From assembly GCA_039566865.1 (NCBI GenBank), contig CM076943.1, forward strand, positions 18,309,501-18,373,500: DNA of 64,000 nt, in the 5' to 3' direction. The notes beneath the pieces were generated by a model. That model had not been told where the DNA came from. It did not search any database and worked only from the letters and a program-made list of their open reading frames with translations. This stretch comes from Aurelia coerulea (Eukaryota; Cnidaria; Scyphozoa; Semaeostomeae; Ulmaridae). The number at the start of each line of letters is the position of its first letter. Within the stretch, counting starts at the first letter, position 1. The translations under genes and the position numbers were made by a program. Positions 10,796 to 64,000 of the stretch are shown here, one piece after another.

Positions 10796-11226
10796 TAGAA
10801 GTATCTGGCAGGAACTTGTTACCGTGTTGGTAAAATCTCCGTAAAATCTGTTAAAATTGCGAAGAAGAAGTCTTGCAGATCTGTTCGAGCTTTCTGGAAG
10901 TATATTCCTCGTAACAGCTGTTTGCGTTACGAGCATTTGCTGTCAGCTAAAGAACTTCACAAGCTCCTGCAGACGAAAACTGCGCATTTTGAGCACTTTT
11001 GGGTTTTACATTATTCTCGCTTTGTAATGTTTCTTCGTCTTTTCTTGCCTGTAAGAAATTCTACTGGTGGCTGATTCTTGGAAAACTGAAATGATACTGA
11101 ACATTATTTTTGAATAAATATAAATAAGATATGCGTCATATCGAACCATTTCTAACCTCCCTGATTATTGTCAGCCTCCCATTTATTCGGTACTTGAGAG
11201 TAAGTAAAATAGCTAAATACAGATAC
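10796..11226. other. Unassigned spacer
   Basis: No coding signal or repeat boundary seen. Confidence 0.3.
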
Positions 11227-11432
11227 CATGGGTAGTTAGACACTGCTGGTGTGCTTCTATGGAGGAGCGCTGGATAATAAATATCTGCGGGGGAAATTTT
11301 TATAGTACTGCGGAGGACATATTTTCGTTCTTTCGATATCTCCTCCGCAGTTCTATAAAAAAATTCCCCCGCAGATACATATTATCCAGCGCTCCTCCAT
11401 AGAAGCACAACAGCAGTGTCTAACAACCCATG
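11227..11432. mobile_element. 206 bp foldback, hAT-like
   Basis: Ends CATGGGTAGTTAGAC and GTCTAACAACCCATG, duplication CAGATAC (7 bp) at 11220-11226 and 11433-11439. Contains CTTCTATGGAGGAGCGCTGG and its mirror. Confidence 0.8.
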
Positions 11433-11570
11433 CAGATACTTGAATTGCAGGTAAAATTCTATTTCAGTAGAATTCCGCAAAAAACAAGCGAACTCTGACG
11501 ATCCCTGAAGCGAGAGCATCAAAACATGCTGTTTGCCTTCTCCAAAAACTACTTGCTTTCATTTCTGACC

Positions 11571-11742
11571 ATGGGTGGCTAAATGCCGCAGCTTTGTTCA
11601 TTTGCGGAGGAAAACATTATTTACTACTGGAGGAGCTAGCGCTTATCTCCTCCGCAGAACTATAGAAATTATTCCTCCACAGGTATGTATTAGTTGCAGC
11701 GCTCCCACATAGAAGCACACCAGCAGTGTCCAACTACCCATA
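11571..11742. mobile_element. 172 bp relative of the 11227 foldback
   Basis: Ends ATGGGTGG and CTACCCAT, with its own 8 bp duplication TTCTGACC (11563-11570, 11743-11750). Internal CTCCTCCGCAG-type sequence is shared with 11227-11432. Confidence 0.75.
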
Positions 11743-13466
11743 TTCTGACCTTGAACTTTCACTCCAGTTTTGAATTCTTAGTCGCAGTCGTTGACCATGG
11801 AGCAACTATTGAGCAAATCAAGACTAGGGTAGAGACAAAAAGAACGGCACAACATTGGTTTTGGACAAATTTTTTCTCTTTTTTTCACCTACTTTTTAAA
11901 ATAATTGTTGTTACAAGATATAATCACGTAAGACTATGCGTTAACAGGAGGTGCTGGAGTAACCACTCATAAACATACTTAGTCTGGATGCAAAGAATAA
12001 TGTCTGTGAAAACAAAGTGCTCCCAAATGCAAAGAACGTTAGTTGGAACGCGTTCTTTGCATTTGGCTAACGTCCGACTAGGCACGTCCTACTGCCGACA
12101 GAAATCTTACACAATGAAACGGAGATTCGTTGCGATAACCCACATTCCAGGCCTGTGCTGTGCGAGGCTTGTAAGGACTACCAAGTGATCTTTCCACAAG
12201 AAATATCTTTTTTTGCAAATTTAGTAAGATTTTTTCACCCCTTCACCATAGCGTCCACAAACAGTCGCGGCACGGCAATCGGTAAAGTAGGCTTGGTAAT
12301 CTTTGCAAGAAACCTGGGAACATTTTTGGGCCATTTTGGCATCAGAACTGGTTCATAAATTTGCGGATTATAAACAACGCATGAGTTCAACAATTCTGGT
12401 TATTCCGACTTAATAAACAAGGAAGGTCAACTAATGAGACCGGCATCCGTAGGACGTTTTGTCCTTTTTCTGGACTCGGCTTCGCCAAAGATAGAACTTG
12501 AAGATCAATGCTTTTGAGAAAATGTGCTGCGAAAAGTCACGTTGCAAGGGCAGCGTCTAAGGGTATGAACATCCTGAAATGAAATGATCGACAAGTTATG
12601 TTTTGGAAGATTTATCGCTGGGTATTCAAAATCAACTTAGGTACTTAATTCATATGTGTATGATAAGACCGAAATAAAAATCTGCTGCCATTACAACCCT
12701 CGTCAAATTATTGATGGGGGCGAATCTAACAGCATCCGCGGTCAAAGCACACAAAAGGATGCGTAGAAGCATGGTAGAAGCTAAACCAGCACTAAATGCA
12801 CTAAACAAGCATTACCGTAAACACAATATAAACCTAATCGCTATATCACGACTAATAGCCCACTATCTACATACTAAAATACAACTATTAGAAAATATCA
12901 GTAAATGTCTCAAGTGTAGGCATGATCAACCATGTACGGGTAAAGAGTCTGCATGGGTAAAATGGGTAAGCTTTGCGTAGAAAAGGTAAGGCACGAAATG
13001 TGAATAACTTTTGTAAACACCTCGATTCACAGATTTTCTCTTGCTACTGGAACTAATGATTTTGAATACCACAGTCAAGCTTTTTCGAGCAATCAACACT
13101 GCACTGTTGCCCCCAGCCTACCCATTTTACCTCTACAAAGTGCAAACCCCAAGGGTTGCAAGGGACTTCAACCTTCAACAGATAGTTTGCGTCAAACTAC
13201 TGAAAGGTCCATATTGAAAATTTCTTATAAAGATGCGTTGCATTTTGCACTATTGAGATTCAGCTGCATTGTAGGCCACGAACAACGTCGACGGACACAA
13301 AGTCTGAACGAACAAGTCATCGAAGACGAACGCGTCGAAGCGAGTGTGAAAACGGGGCGCACAAAATGTCTGACGTACGAGTCGTTTGATTTCATCCGTC
13401 TTTTTTCCGTCCATCAAGACGATTTTTCGAAAGACGGTCTGTTTGTCTGAAGGTTCGTTTGGTGTA
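11743..13466. other. Spacer with one perfect hairpin
   Basis: No gene recognised. 12023-12066 is a hairpin with 16 bp perfect arms (CCAAATGCAAAGAACG). 13187-13460 is rich in CGACGAA/GTCGTC-type motifs also present near 13610-13680, suggesting a decayed inverted element. Confidence 0.4.
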
Positions 13467-13592
13467 ATTCTCAGCCAGGACAACCAGGCGGACAGGGTTC
13501 GATCACACTTCAAATCCCACCATTTCAGCGTCATGATTATGTAACTCCTGCTTGGAGCTAAAAAAGCAACTTCACTATCACCTTTACTCCTG
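13467..13592 (+). mobile_element. tRNA-derived SINE, copy B (5'-truncated, diverged)
   Basis: Keeps CAGGCGGACAGGGTTCGATC, GCGTCATGA and the CTTCACTATCACC tail; the tRNA head is lost. Confidence 0.65.
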
Positions 13593-14713
13593 CTTGTCTT
13601 CACAGACAAGTCGTCAAAAATCCGACTCAAATTCAGACCAGACAAAGAAATGTCCGACGACTTATTCGTCGTTTATCTTCTGATGTGAACAGGGCAATGG
13701 AAAGGCGGGGAAGCAGGATCCTTTGAGGGCATGCTACAATTTCAGACCGTCAGAAAATCATATTTGGCTTGAACGGAAACCTTTGATCCACAGTGCAGTA
13801 GTTAAACTGAAAACGGATCTTTTCTACCAGTTAGTATGGATTCATGGTTTCCGCTTAGGCCAAATTTAATTCTCAGACAATTTGAAATTTCAGCGTGCCC
13901 GCGAAGAGCCCTGGGTTGCAATGGCTCTTTAAACACCAGGGCATCTCTAAGTCTCATTTAGAGGGGCAAATCATTCCAAGAATAGCAGGAGATTCTGGGA
14001 TTTTAAAAATCTCTCTGATTTTTCAGAGAGTTTTGAAAGTTTTCAAAGATTTTCAAAGATCTTTTAAGATTTCTGAGATTTTTTGAGATCTTCAAAGATT
14101 TTCGAGATTTTGCTAGAGATTTTGTGATTATATTGGTTTTCAGGAAGTTTTTGGATAATGCACGAGATTTTTGGAGGGATTTGCCCCCTCGTCTGATTTG
14201 ATCAATACCGCTTGTGACATCATCTGGTTGAGGACTATAAAAGCACTATGATTATATACCATGACTATACTATGATGAGCTAACAACAGCGAGCAGAACG
14301 TTGGTAAATACTATTTTAAACGTTTTCACACAATTGCAAGATACTCTAGATCAACACGACGGATAACGTACGAGAACCAATAAATTCAGATAGATTCTAA
14401 CAAATTTTAAGAAAATCGATCACCCGGAAGAACAAAAACATCAACGAAAGAATGCCCCCAAAGCTGGACTTGCTACAAGTCTCTCTTCTTTCGTTCTTTA
14501 AGACCATCTTCGTTAGGACCAAAAGATGGACTTATTTTCCTCCTCTCGTACTTTAAGACCATCTTCCTTTTGTAGCGAGTTGACCCAAAGGAAATGAAAT
14601 CTGAAATCAGAATAGTTCCTGGACTTATCACAATCGTCTTAGACCCCGTTTAAACACCACACCTGTGCAATTTTGAATCCGTAACAAAAGTGCAACGGAT
14701 CACGAACCCGAAG
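13593..14713. other. Spacer with GATTTT-rich cryptic repeat
   Basis: 13990-14130 is a degenerate run of AGATTTT/CAAAGATTTT units. 14465-14590 holds a decayed foldback sharing GGACTTGCTACAAG with 55092. No gene. Confidence 0.4.
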
Positions 14714-14868
14714 GTGTTGTGGCGCAGTGGTGTAATCTTCTGACATTGCAGCCAGAACAGTCAGGCGTACAGGGATCGATCCCAGGTAGAGCCCCACAAT
14801 TTTGAGCGTCATGAGAAGGGGTTGCGGACTCGATTAGGCCTATTCTACTTCTGCGATCCCAGCGCTTG

Positions 14869-14923
14869 TAGCCTGCGTGCAGCCTCAACAAACTTTAGGA
14901 TTGTTGAGGCTAAACGCAGGCTA
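14869..14923. mobile_element. 55 bp foldback MITE, hAT-like
   Basis: TAGCCTGCGTGCAGCCTCAA mirrored around a short loop; duplication AGCGCTTG at 14861-14868 and 14924-14931. Related to the 68 bp MITE at 5597 and the 18 bp element at 51202 (TAGYCTGC ends). Confidence 0.93.
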
Positions 14924-14960
14924 AGCGCTTGGCACTAAAAAGCGCAACTTCACCGTCACC

Positions 14961-15267
14961 CCAGGGGGGGGGCACTCAGCGCATGCACATACGGGGAGGT
15001 AAGTCCGATATTTTTGGGTCAGAATATTGCCGAAAGTGATATTTTTGGGTCCAAATAAATTGAAATTATGTTTTTGATACTTTTGGGCATCAAATATTGT
15101 GAAAATGATATTTCTGGATTCTTTAGAGGTAATCCTGGCCTCAATTTGCATTGTTTCAGGATCTTTTATGTTCGTTTACAGATGTCAAGGTGATATCTTT
15201 GGGGTTCCTGAAAATTTCTCGGACTGACCCCCCCCCGTATGTGTATGTGCCGAGTGTCCCTCCTGGG
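14961..15267. mobile_element. 307 bp element with 9 bp duplication
   Basis: Ends CCAGGGGGGG and TCCCTCCTGGG, then mirrored ATGCACATACGGGG / CCCCGTATGTGTATG. Duplication ACCGTCACC at 14952-14960 and 15268-15276. Interior has TGATATTTTTGGGTC repeats. Its G-run ends resemble those of 32277-32711. Confidence 0.85.
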
Positions 15268-15287
15268 ACCGTCACCTTCACCGTTTA

Positions 15288-16828
15288 GACAGTTCCTGCT
15301 AATCAGTAAGGTTTTTGTTCCTCCTATCTTCAGAAAATCTTGCTCAGGAGCAATGTAAATACTCTTGAACCGTAACAACTTTGTAACGGATTAAAACTTT
15401 ACCGGTACAGTGTAAACACGGTCTCGGAAATTGATATTGATAGAGCTTCTGGGCGCCCTAAGCTCGGTTGGAGTCTCGGGATAAATCGCATCTATCGTCA
15501 AGAATAATCCTCGTGCTTCTTAATATACACGTCTCCTTAATGATAAGTCTTTTGACAGTCTTCCTAAAATGCACATGGTCTCACATGTAATTTAAAAAAT
15601 TACTCCACGAGATCTTAATACATATTCCTAAAAGCAAGAACCGTCAATTTGACGGGTATATGCAACAATCAAAGTTAAAAATAAAAAATAAAAAGAGACC
15701 ATGTTGATCACACAGAAGGAAGTAAATATCGTTTCAAATTCTAATTTTTCCTAAATATTATCTTAATCGCGAATCTTGCTTAGCCTGCACAACAATTGTG
15801 GCTGTCGGAAGATAGTTGGGGACGATCACTATGGACAGGCATTGGGGAAAATTGCAATTTTTGTTGAAGAATATTCAGCAACGTACACAGGAGTCCCATC
15901 CTGCTAAGGTACATGCGTATGTTGGGCTATAGGCGTTGATCTCCGCATTCCAGTAGATACATATAACAGGTGGGTGAGGGGGAGGCAAAGCACGAGGCTT
16001 CCCTGAATGTACAACCATTCTTCAGACCTTCCGGGCGGCAAACTTGTTCTTCATATATGATATATACATCCAATTCAAACACGTTTGTAAAACCACCCCC
16101 ATTTTGTATAATTTGCTAACCTCTACGTTTTAACGAAGCAACATCTTTCTAAAATGTATGGCTGCTTTGCGTGCGAGAAGCGAGAGGTCCTGGCGTCCTC
16201 GTGCATGATTTATGAATAATTAGCATCTAGAACCATTCAATCGAATCGCAGCAATGAAAAAACTGGCCCAGTCGATGCAAAATCATTACAAATCTAGTTT
16301 TAAGCAAATTTTGAAATTGAAAGGACCATATTTTGATACTTTTAACAAAACAGCAAATTTCAATCATCTTAAGGTAGAAAAGTGATGTCTCTATAGCGAG
16401 TAGCCTCTCAAACAAAAACGAAAGGGAGAGAGGGAAAGGAGGGGCAGTTGATCAGCCTCCTTCACTTTTTTTTATTTTTTTTATTTAGTTCTTTCTTTTG
16501 GAGCGTCTACTAACAGGCTAGTCTTTATCTGAATCGAACTTTGGCACATTTTCCCAGACGGCCATCATACTAGAAACCCGTTGCACAAGGAACTCCAGAG
16601 GGTTTACTTCGTATATTTTGGTGATAAGATGTACACTTCTTTTCGTGTATCGTTTTTTACCTTTTGATCTACCTCCAGATCTAGCGAATGAAGGGAATCT
16701 TCTGACGCAGTTATGAAAATGAGTATTTTGCTACAAAGTGTTGTTCAATGTTGCAAAGTGTAATTTATACGTTTGGAGTGTACGAAATCGATTTGGCACA
16801 GCCAGACAGCCAGGTACATTCTAATATA
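15288..16828. other. Unassigned AT-rich spacer
   Basis: No gene or bounded repeat. A T-rich tract lies at 16466-16500. The GTAACGG and GTGTAAACACGG motifs near 15365-15425 mirror 14642-14700, hinting at a larger decayed foldback around SINE C. Confidence 0.3.
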
Positions 16829-16837
16829 GTGGGAGTT

Positions 16838-17390
16838 TAGACTTATGACGATGAGTCCCTTGTATCCCTGCGGTACCTTGCTCACAGGGACTCATAATGA
16901 AACAGTTAAAAACCTGACCCTATCTTCTGCATTCGATTGATCGAATCTGGATTAAACGACTGCTTCGGCTCTGTTCAACCGTCACTCCTCAGAAAGGAAA
17001 TGCGATAGAAACTACGGTAAGCAGACACTTAATCAACAAAACTTGGTATTCATCTGAAGAAGAAAGTTCACTTTACCTGGTGAGTGCAAAATAAGTCTTT
17101 TAATGCTGCAATTTCCATGTTTTTAAGACCAAGACATACCAGAGAAATCTTCAAGTACCTGTTGCAGCAACTTCCTTCAAATTTAGTAAGCTGCGTCAAT
17201 TGAATTGAAGGTTCGAAACTTATTGTTCTTGGCCAAATCTCGCATTCTGATTGGTATGCTAGGAATCCCAGCATATTAGGCCTAAATAGGGTCAACTTTT
17301 TCAGAGTAATAATATGAGTCTCTGTTGACTGAAGCGCCATCTTGAAGTCAAAGAGCACAGGGAAACAAGAGACTCATCGTCATAAGTCTA
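16838..17390. mobile_element. 553 bp hairpin-ended foldback, 9 bp duplication
   Basis: Ends TAGACTTATGACGATGAGTC and its mirror, duplication GTGGGAGTT at 16829-16837 and 17391-17399. Each end is itself a hairpin (ATGAGTCCCT ... AGGGACTCAT). The same element lies inverted at 28544. Confidence 0.95.
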
Positions 17391-17399
17391 GTGGGAGTT

Positions 17400-17975
17400 G
17401 CCGTTTGTTGCAGGACATCTAAATAGAATCATGAAGTGCTAACGGAATTAGCATGCATCGAGTAACAACCGATTACGTTATGATATTCCGGATACATCTG
17501 ACGGCATTTGCTACCGATCACGTGACCAGCAAGGAGTTTACAGATGATGCATACGGTAATATTAGACTTTTACTCTCATACGACATGAAACATATACAAA
17601 TTCAATTTTCCGTCAACGGTTTTTCCAACAGCGTTAATATGAAAATATTACTATGATAATTGTTTGTACTAAATCTGTGGTGATGCAATTAAATCCATAC
17701 ACAGTCACCATACGCAGTAAGTCAGCTCAAGTGTACTTTTGGCATATGGATGCTTTCGCATTCAAGATGAATCTAATCGATTCGCAAGTAAAACTCGTTA
17801 AAGTCTTTCTAAAAACACAGTTTTGTAAGCATTAAGCTTCAAGTCCCCACACCTTAATAATGGATAAACAACAACAAAATCTAGTAATAAAATTAGCTGC
17901 CGCCTCAAAGATTTCGAATCATTCAATGATTGTAAAAGTTTTTTCTGCCAACGAAGCCATTCTCAACAAACCAAC
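17400..17975. other. LARP1 3' flank
   Basis: Sequence downstream of the LARP1 stop. No clear AATAAA on the minus strand close to the stop; the 3' UTR end cannot be placed. Confidence 0.3.
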
Positions 17976-60660
<42,685 letters not shown>

Positions 60661-60938
60661 CTGAGAAAATGCAAGAAACATCGTTAAATCAGAAAATATG
60701 AGAAAACTCATATGCTTGAGAAATGGTTGACAAAAAATCTACTCTTGAAGCTGAAATAGACTGGACTTGTGGTGGGCGGAAAATTTCCTGAATCCTAATA
60801 CATGCGGGGGTCTGGCATTTATGGGGTAGATGGAAACTTTCCTGTTATTAGGTGAAACAGGAAAGTTATTTCACTGCAAAGAGTGTTGCCTATGCTCATC
60901 AGACATCCACTCTGAAATGAATCCAGTATTTTAAATTA

Positions 60939-61444
60939 AACCTCCCCTTTCCCAAAAGTAACACTGGCCAAAAATGCCTGTCCTACTTGGGGCCAAAAAT
61001 ATGGAATAGCCTTTCTTCTGATTTAAAACTACAAACAATATAAACTCGTTCAAACACAAGATAAAGGAAAATATTTTCCAAAAGATACAGAGGGAAGAAA
61101 ACAACGTATATGTGTTCTGTTGAAAAACGCCTCCTCTCCCATATATATGACTCAGCCCTATTAAATTATGCTCCATCCAAAATCACTTTAACATCTGTTG
61201 TTTACGTTAATTATTTTTTCTTTCGCAACCACCTCTAAGGGGACCATTGTGGAAATAAGGTCAATATGACCTTTTAATGCTATCCCTGCCACTACAGTTA
61301 GGGGTGTTTTTAACGTATATATTTAATGAACATTGTCATTGTATTTTATCTATTCTTTAGCATTTTTAAAAACTTGTAAATTCTATTTATTTCTTGTAAA
61401 TTGTTTCATTTTACGTGGCAAATTTAAACATACATACATACATA
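60939..61444 (+). mobile_element. LINE 3' end with (CATA)n tail
   Basis: Reads SNTGQKCLSYLGPKIWNSLS followed, after a frameshift, by NSFKHKIKENIF. The G-x-x-x-x-x-Y-x-G-P-x-x-W-N-x-L motif is the usual C-terminal end of CR1/L2/Jockey-type reverse transcriptase ORFs. A 3' region ends in ACATACATACATA. Confidence 0.72.
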
Positions 61445-61465
61445 GCCTTTTGAGATGTACATTTA

Positions 61466-61910
61466 GGGCCTGTTTATATGAGGCGAGCCAGCCCGCCTGA
61501 CTGGGCTGGCTCGCCTAGGCGGGATGATTTTAGTTTGTGTTTATATGAGTGAAAACTATCCCGGCCAGACGGGCTGGCCTCGTAATGCTGCATGTTATGA
61601 AGTATCAAGGGATTTTGAAAGACAATGGCCAGACAAACTCTTTCAAATTAAACAATGCAATCTCGCCTACGCAAATCAGTTAAGTAAATCAATCAATCAA
61701 TTATACCGGGCCAGCCTGCCTGACGCTGTTTATATGAGCTCGCTTCACCGGGATCCCGCCTACCCAACTCACAGATCTCGGCTGACCCGGCTGGCCAACT
61801 GCTCATATAAACACAACTTTATTTAACAAAGGATGTCTTTGTTCACACATATCTCATCTAGGCGAGCCAGCCCGGTTAGGCGGGCTGGCCCGCCTCATAT
61901 AAACAGGCCC
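61466..61910. mobile_element. 445 bp Harbinger-like element, copy 3
   Basis: GGGCCTGTTTATATGAGGCG mirrored by CGCCTCATATAAACAGGCCC, TTA duplications at 61463-61465 and 61911-61913. Best-preserved member. Confidence 0.9.
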
Positions 61911-61913
61911 TTA

Positions 61914-63174
61914 GTTGCAATTTTAGTTGTATTATCTTCATGTAAAATCATGACATTTCGCTGTATTATTATCCTTTAAATGCTGAAAAGCAGTTTGTAC
62001 ATAGCGCCTAAGAGGTTCAAATTTTTGTAAAAACCTATAAGAGGAAATGTGGATTAGTAACTACTGTAGGCTTGTCTAACAAAGAAAATACTCAGAAGAC
62101 ACAGAATTGTCTCCTTTGGCTATCCATTGTTCATAGTGCATGTGTGACTTCAATTTGAGAGGACCATTTTCAGATCATAAACGCAAACCCTTTCAAAACA
62201 AAACTGCACTGGGTGACTCATTAAAATGTTGCCCTGTTTGAAAATTATTGCAGCAAAAGTAGTTGCATGATAATTACAGGAATTAATTTTTCTTAAAATA
62301 TCAACGTGTTTTTGCATTCTTTTGATAATTTCTAAGTGGTAGTCTCTGGGCAAATCCAAAAAAATTCAAAATCAGTCTTTCTGAACAGCCGTAAAATGGC
62401 CTAAAATGCATGATCAAATCATCCAGCTCTTTTGAACTCTAATTGAAATCCATTTGAGCATTAGCATGACTAATAAACTGATGAATTGAAATTGAGATGG
62501 AAACCAAAAATTGATATCTTGTTTATTGCTTTGAAAAAGGATTATTGAAGAAATTGTAACACTGACAGTGACAGGTTATGTTTCTCTTATTTCAAGATCA
62601 TGCGTTTTTATGCCATTTTCTGGTTGTTATAAAAGACTAACTTTTGAATCTCTCAAATTCACCGTGGGACTACTACCTTGAAAATTACCAAAAAATAGAA
62701 AAAAAATACTTCAAATTTGTAGCTATTAGAAAAATCAATATTGATGATTTTAGCGCAAGTAAATTGGCAATGAATTTTTGAAAAGGGGGACATCTTTTTC
62801 AGTCCCTCAGGACACATGATTTCATATGTTTCACATTTTGAGTAGCCGGCAAATCAATAAATGCAATGTCTGGAAACAGGATGGTTTGTGTGGATTATTT
62901 TTCATGAAACCAAAACGTTTGGAACTCCAGACTCAAGCATAGAAACTAATCCAGATTAAGGCCAACCACATATCCAAGAATTGTTTTAAGTGTCTGTTGT
63001 TAGAGTCTGGCTTGTTCCCTAGGCCCTCTGGTTATATTACGCTACATACTTCCCTTTGCCATGTGCACTGCACTGCACCATAAAAGTCACCTCAAGTTTG
63101 AATTTAGCTATGCTCATTGTATTAACGTGATAGTAAATGTGTGAAGTTGGATGTAGTACCAACTTGTTGTTGAA
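61914..63174. other. Unassigned upstream sequence
   Basis: No LARP1 5' exon or promoter signature could be picked out; it may be further intron. Confidence 0.3.
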
Positions 63175-63261
63175 ATGTTATGTTATGTTATGTTATGTTA
63201 TGTTATGTTATGTTATGTTATGTTATGTTATGTTATGTTATGTTATGTTATGTTATGTTAT
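63175..63261. repeat. (TTATG)n microsatellite
   Basis: About 17 pentanucleotide units, followed by GGTAATAAAATTTGATTATTG, possibly a retroelement tail. Confidence 0.97.
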
Positions 63262-63881
63262 TGTTCTGTCTCCATCTTGACGGTAATAAAATTTGATTAT
63301 TGTTTTCTGCATTTCAAGTTTTATTGACATATAGGAAAAAAGAAACACTGGATTGTTTACCATACACCTGCAGTGACATTTATGATAAACAAACATAACA
63401 AATTCCATACAGCTACAAAAAGGGGCTGTGCAAGATAAACAATCGGAAGGTATGGGACAACCTGTGCATGTGACTAAAGCATTGGGTTTTTAATAGCAAC
63501 CCAAGTTCATCTCAGCTTCTACGTAAGTTTCATTGCAGCGTTTTCTTGTCTATGTTTCTGAAATGTGATGGAACTTTTGATATCAATTAAAACTTTCAAA
63601 TATTTCGCGTTAGAAAAATAGAACAAATCCTCCACTAAAAGCTTTGATCACCAAGATTGTCGCAGATACTTTGGATTACTCTTCTCTGTGCAAAATCCCC
63701 ATCATCTCTTGTGTTTAACCTAAACCTATTTGATGATTTGACATCCAGAGCCATGCAGAGAGGATGGGTTGTACAGCCCCTTTAAAATCTACTTATTTAT
63801 TAAAACAAATAAGATTGTCTGATTCAGTTTCTGGACAGGACTCGGAAGAAACAACATCCAGGTGCTTGACAGATAGAGCAT
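63262..63881. other. Unassigned sequence
   Basis: Nothing recognisable. Confidence 0.3.
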
Positions 63882-64000
63882 CTTAAAGGGAATAGCCTGA
63901 GTTAAAAGATGAAATTTCATAGGTTTATAAATAGCTTATTGTATTTGATAATACAACGCATGGTGCAAGAAGGTAAAGCAAAAAAATAGAGTTTTCCAGT
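63882..64000. repeat. Dispersed repeat, copy 2 (runs off the window)
   Basis: GAGTTAAAAGATGAAATTTC and GGTTTATAAATAGCTTATTG match 20428-20590. Confidence 0.7.

Larger units (their letters stand above)
14716..15287 (+). mobile_element. tRNA-derived SINE, copy C, with two nested insertions
   Basis: Head GGCGCAGTGGTGTAATC, body TGCGATCCCAGCGCTTG and CTTCACC tail. The body is split by a 55 bp foldback (14869-14923) and the tail by a 307 bp element (14961-15267), each with its own target duplication. Confidence 0.85.

Overview
The window is animal nuclear DNA: AT-rich, split by spliceosomal introns and full of transposon remnants. It holds no bacterial gene layout, rRNA, CRISPR array or operon. 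A cnidarian, probably an anthozoan, is my best guess. It rests on a repeat-borne protein fragment of a type I associate with cnidarian genomes, an orphan Ig-like exon and the mobile-element mix. The species cannot be read from the sequence.

The one intact protein-coding gene is on the minus strand: the 3' part of a LARP1 orthologue, the La-related protein that binds the cap and 5'TOP tract of ribosomal-protein mRNAs downstream of mTORC1. I reconstructed 20 exons from 60660 down to a stop codon at 17976. All splice phases agree, and together they encode 1178 residues. They give an RG-rich tract, the La motif, a disordered middle, the DM15 (HEAT-like) cap-binding region and a 337-residue Lys/His/Ser/Gly-rich tail. 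The start codon and first exons must lie beyond 60.7 kb, probably outside the window.

Region by region: 1-2320 is a hAT-like element. 3336-4629 is a broken Ig-like exon with a 7 x 113 bp tandem array and a MITE inside it. 5.06-10.08 kb is a giant interrupted palindrome whose arms carry copies of one protein fragment. 10.2-17.4 kb is a cluster of foldback elements and tRNA-derived SINEs. 17.98-60.66 kb is LARP1, with every intron above about 1 kb carrying foldbacks, MITEs or tandem arrays. 60.9-64 kb is upstream repeat-rich DNA with a LINE 3' end.

The main discovery in the non-coding part is structural. Many insertions can be delimited to the base by their target-site duplications. Eight foldback elements have 9 bp duplications; five of them form one family with hairpins at or within their ends. 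About ten hAT-like elements have 7-8 bp duplications, including one reduced to 18 bp. Six mariner-like elements are flanked by TA, and three Harbinger-like ones by TTA. Two arrays of a 160 bp repeat face each other across 2.3 kb. All family assignments of mobile elements are inferences from termini and duplication length, because no transposase is readable here.
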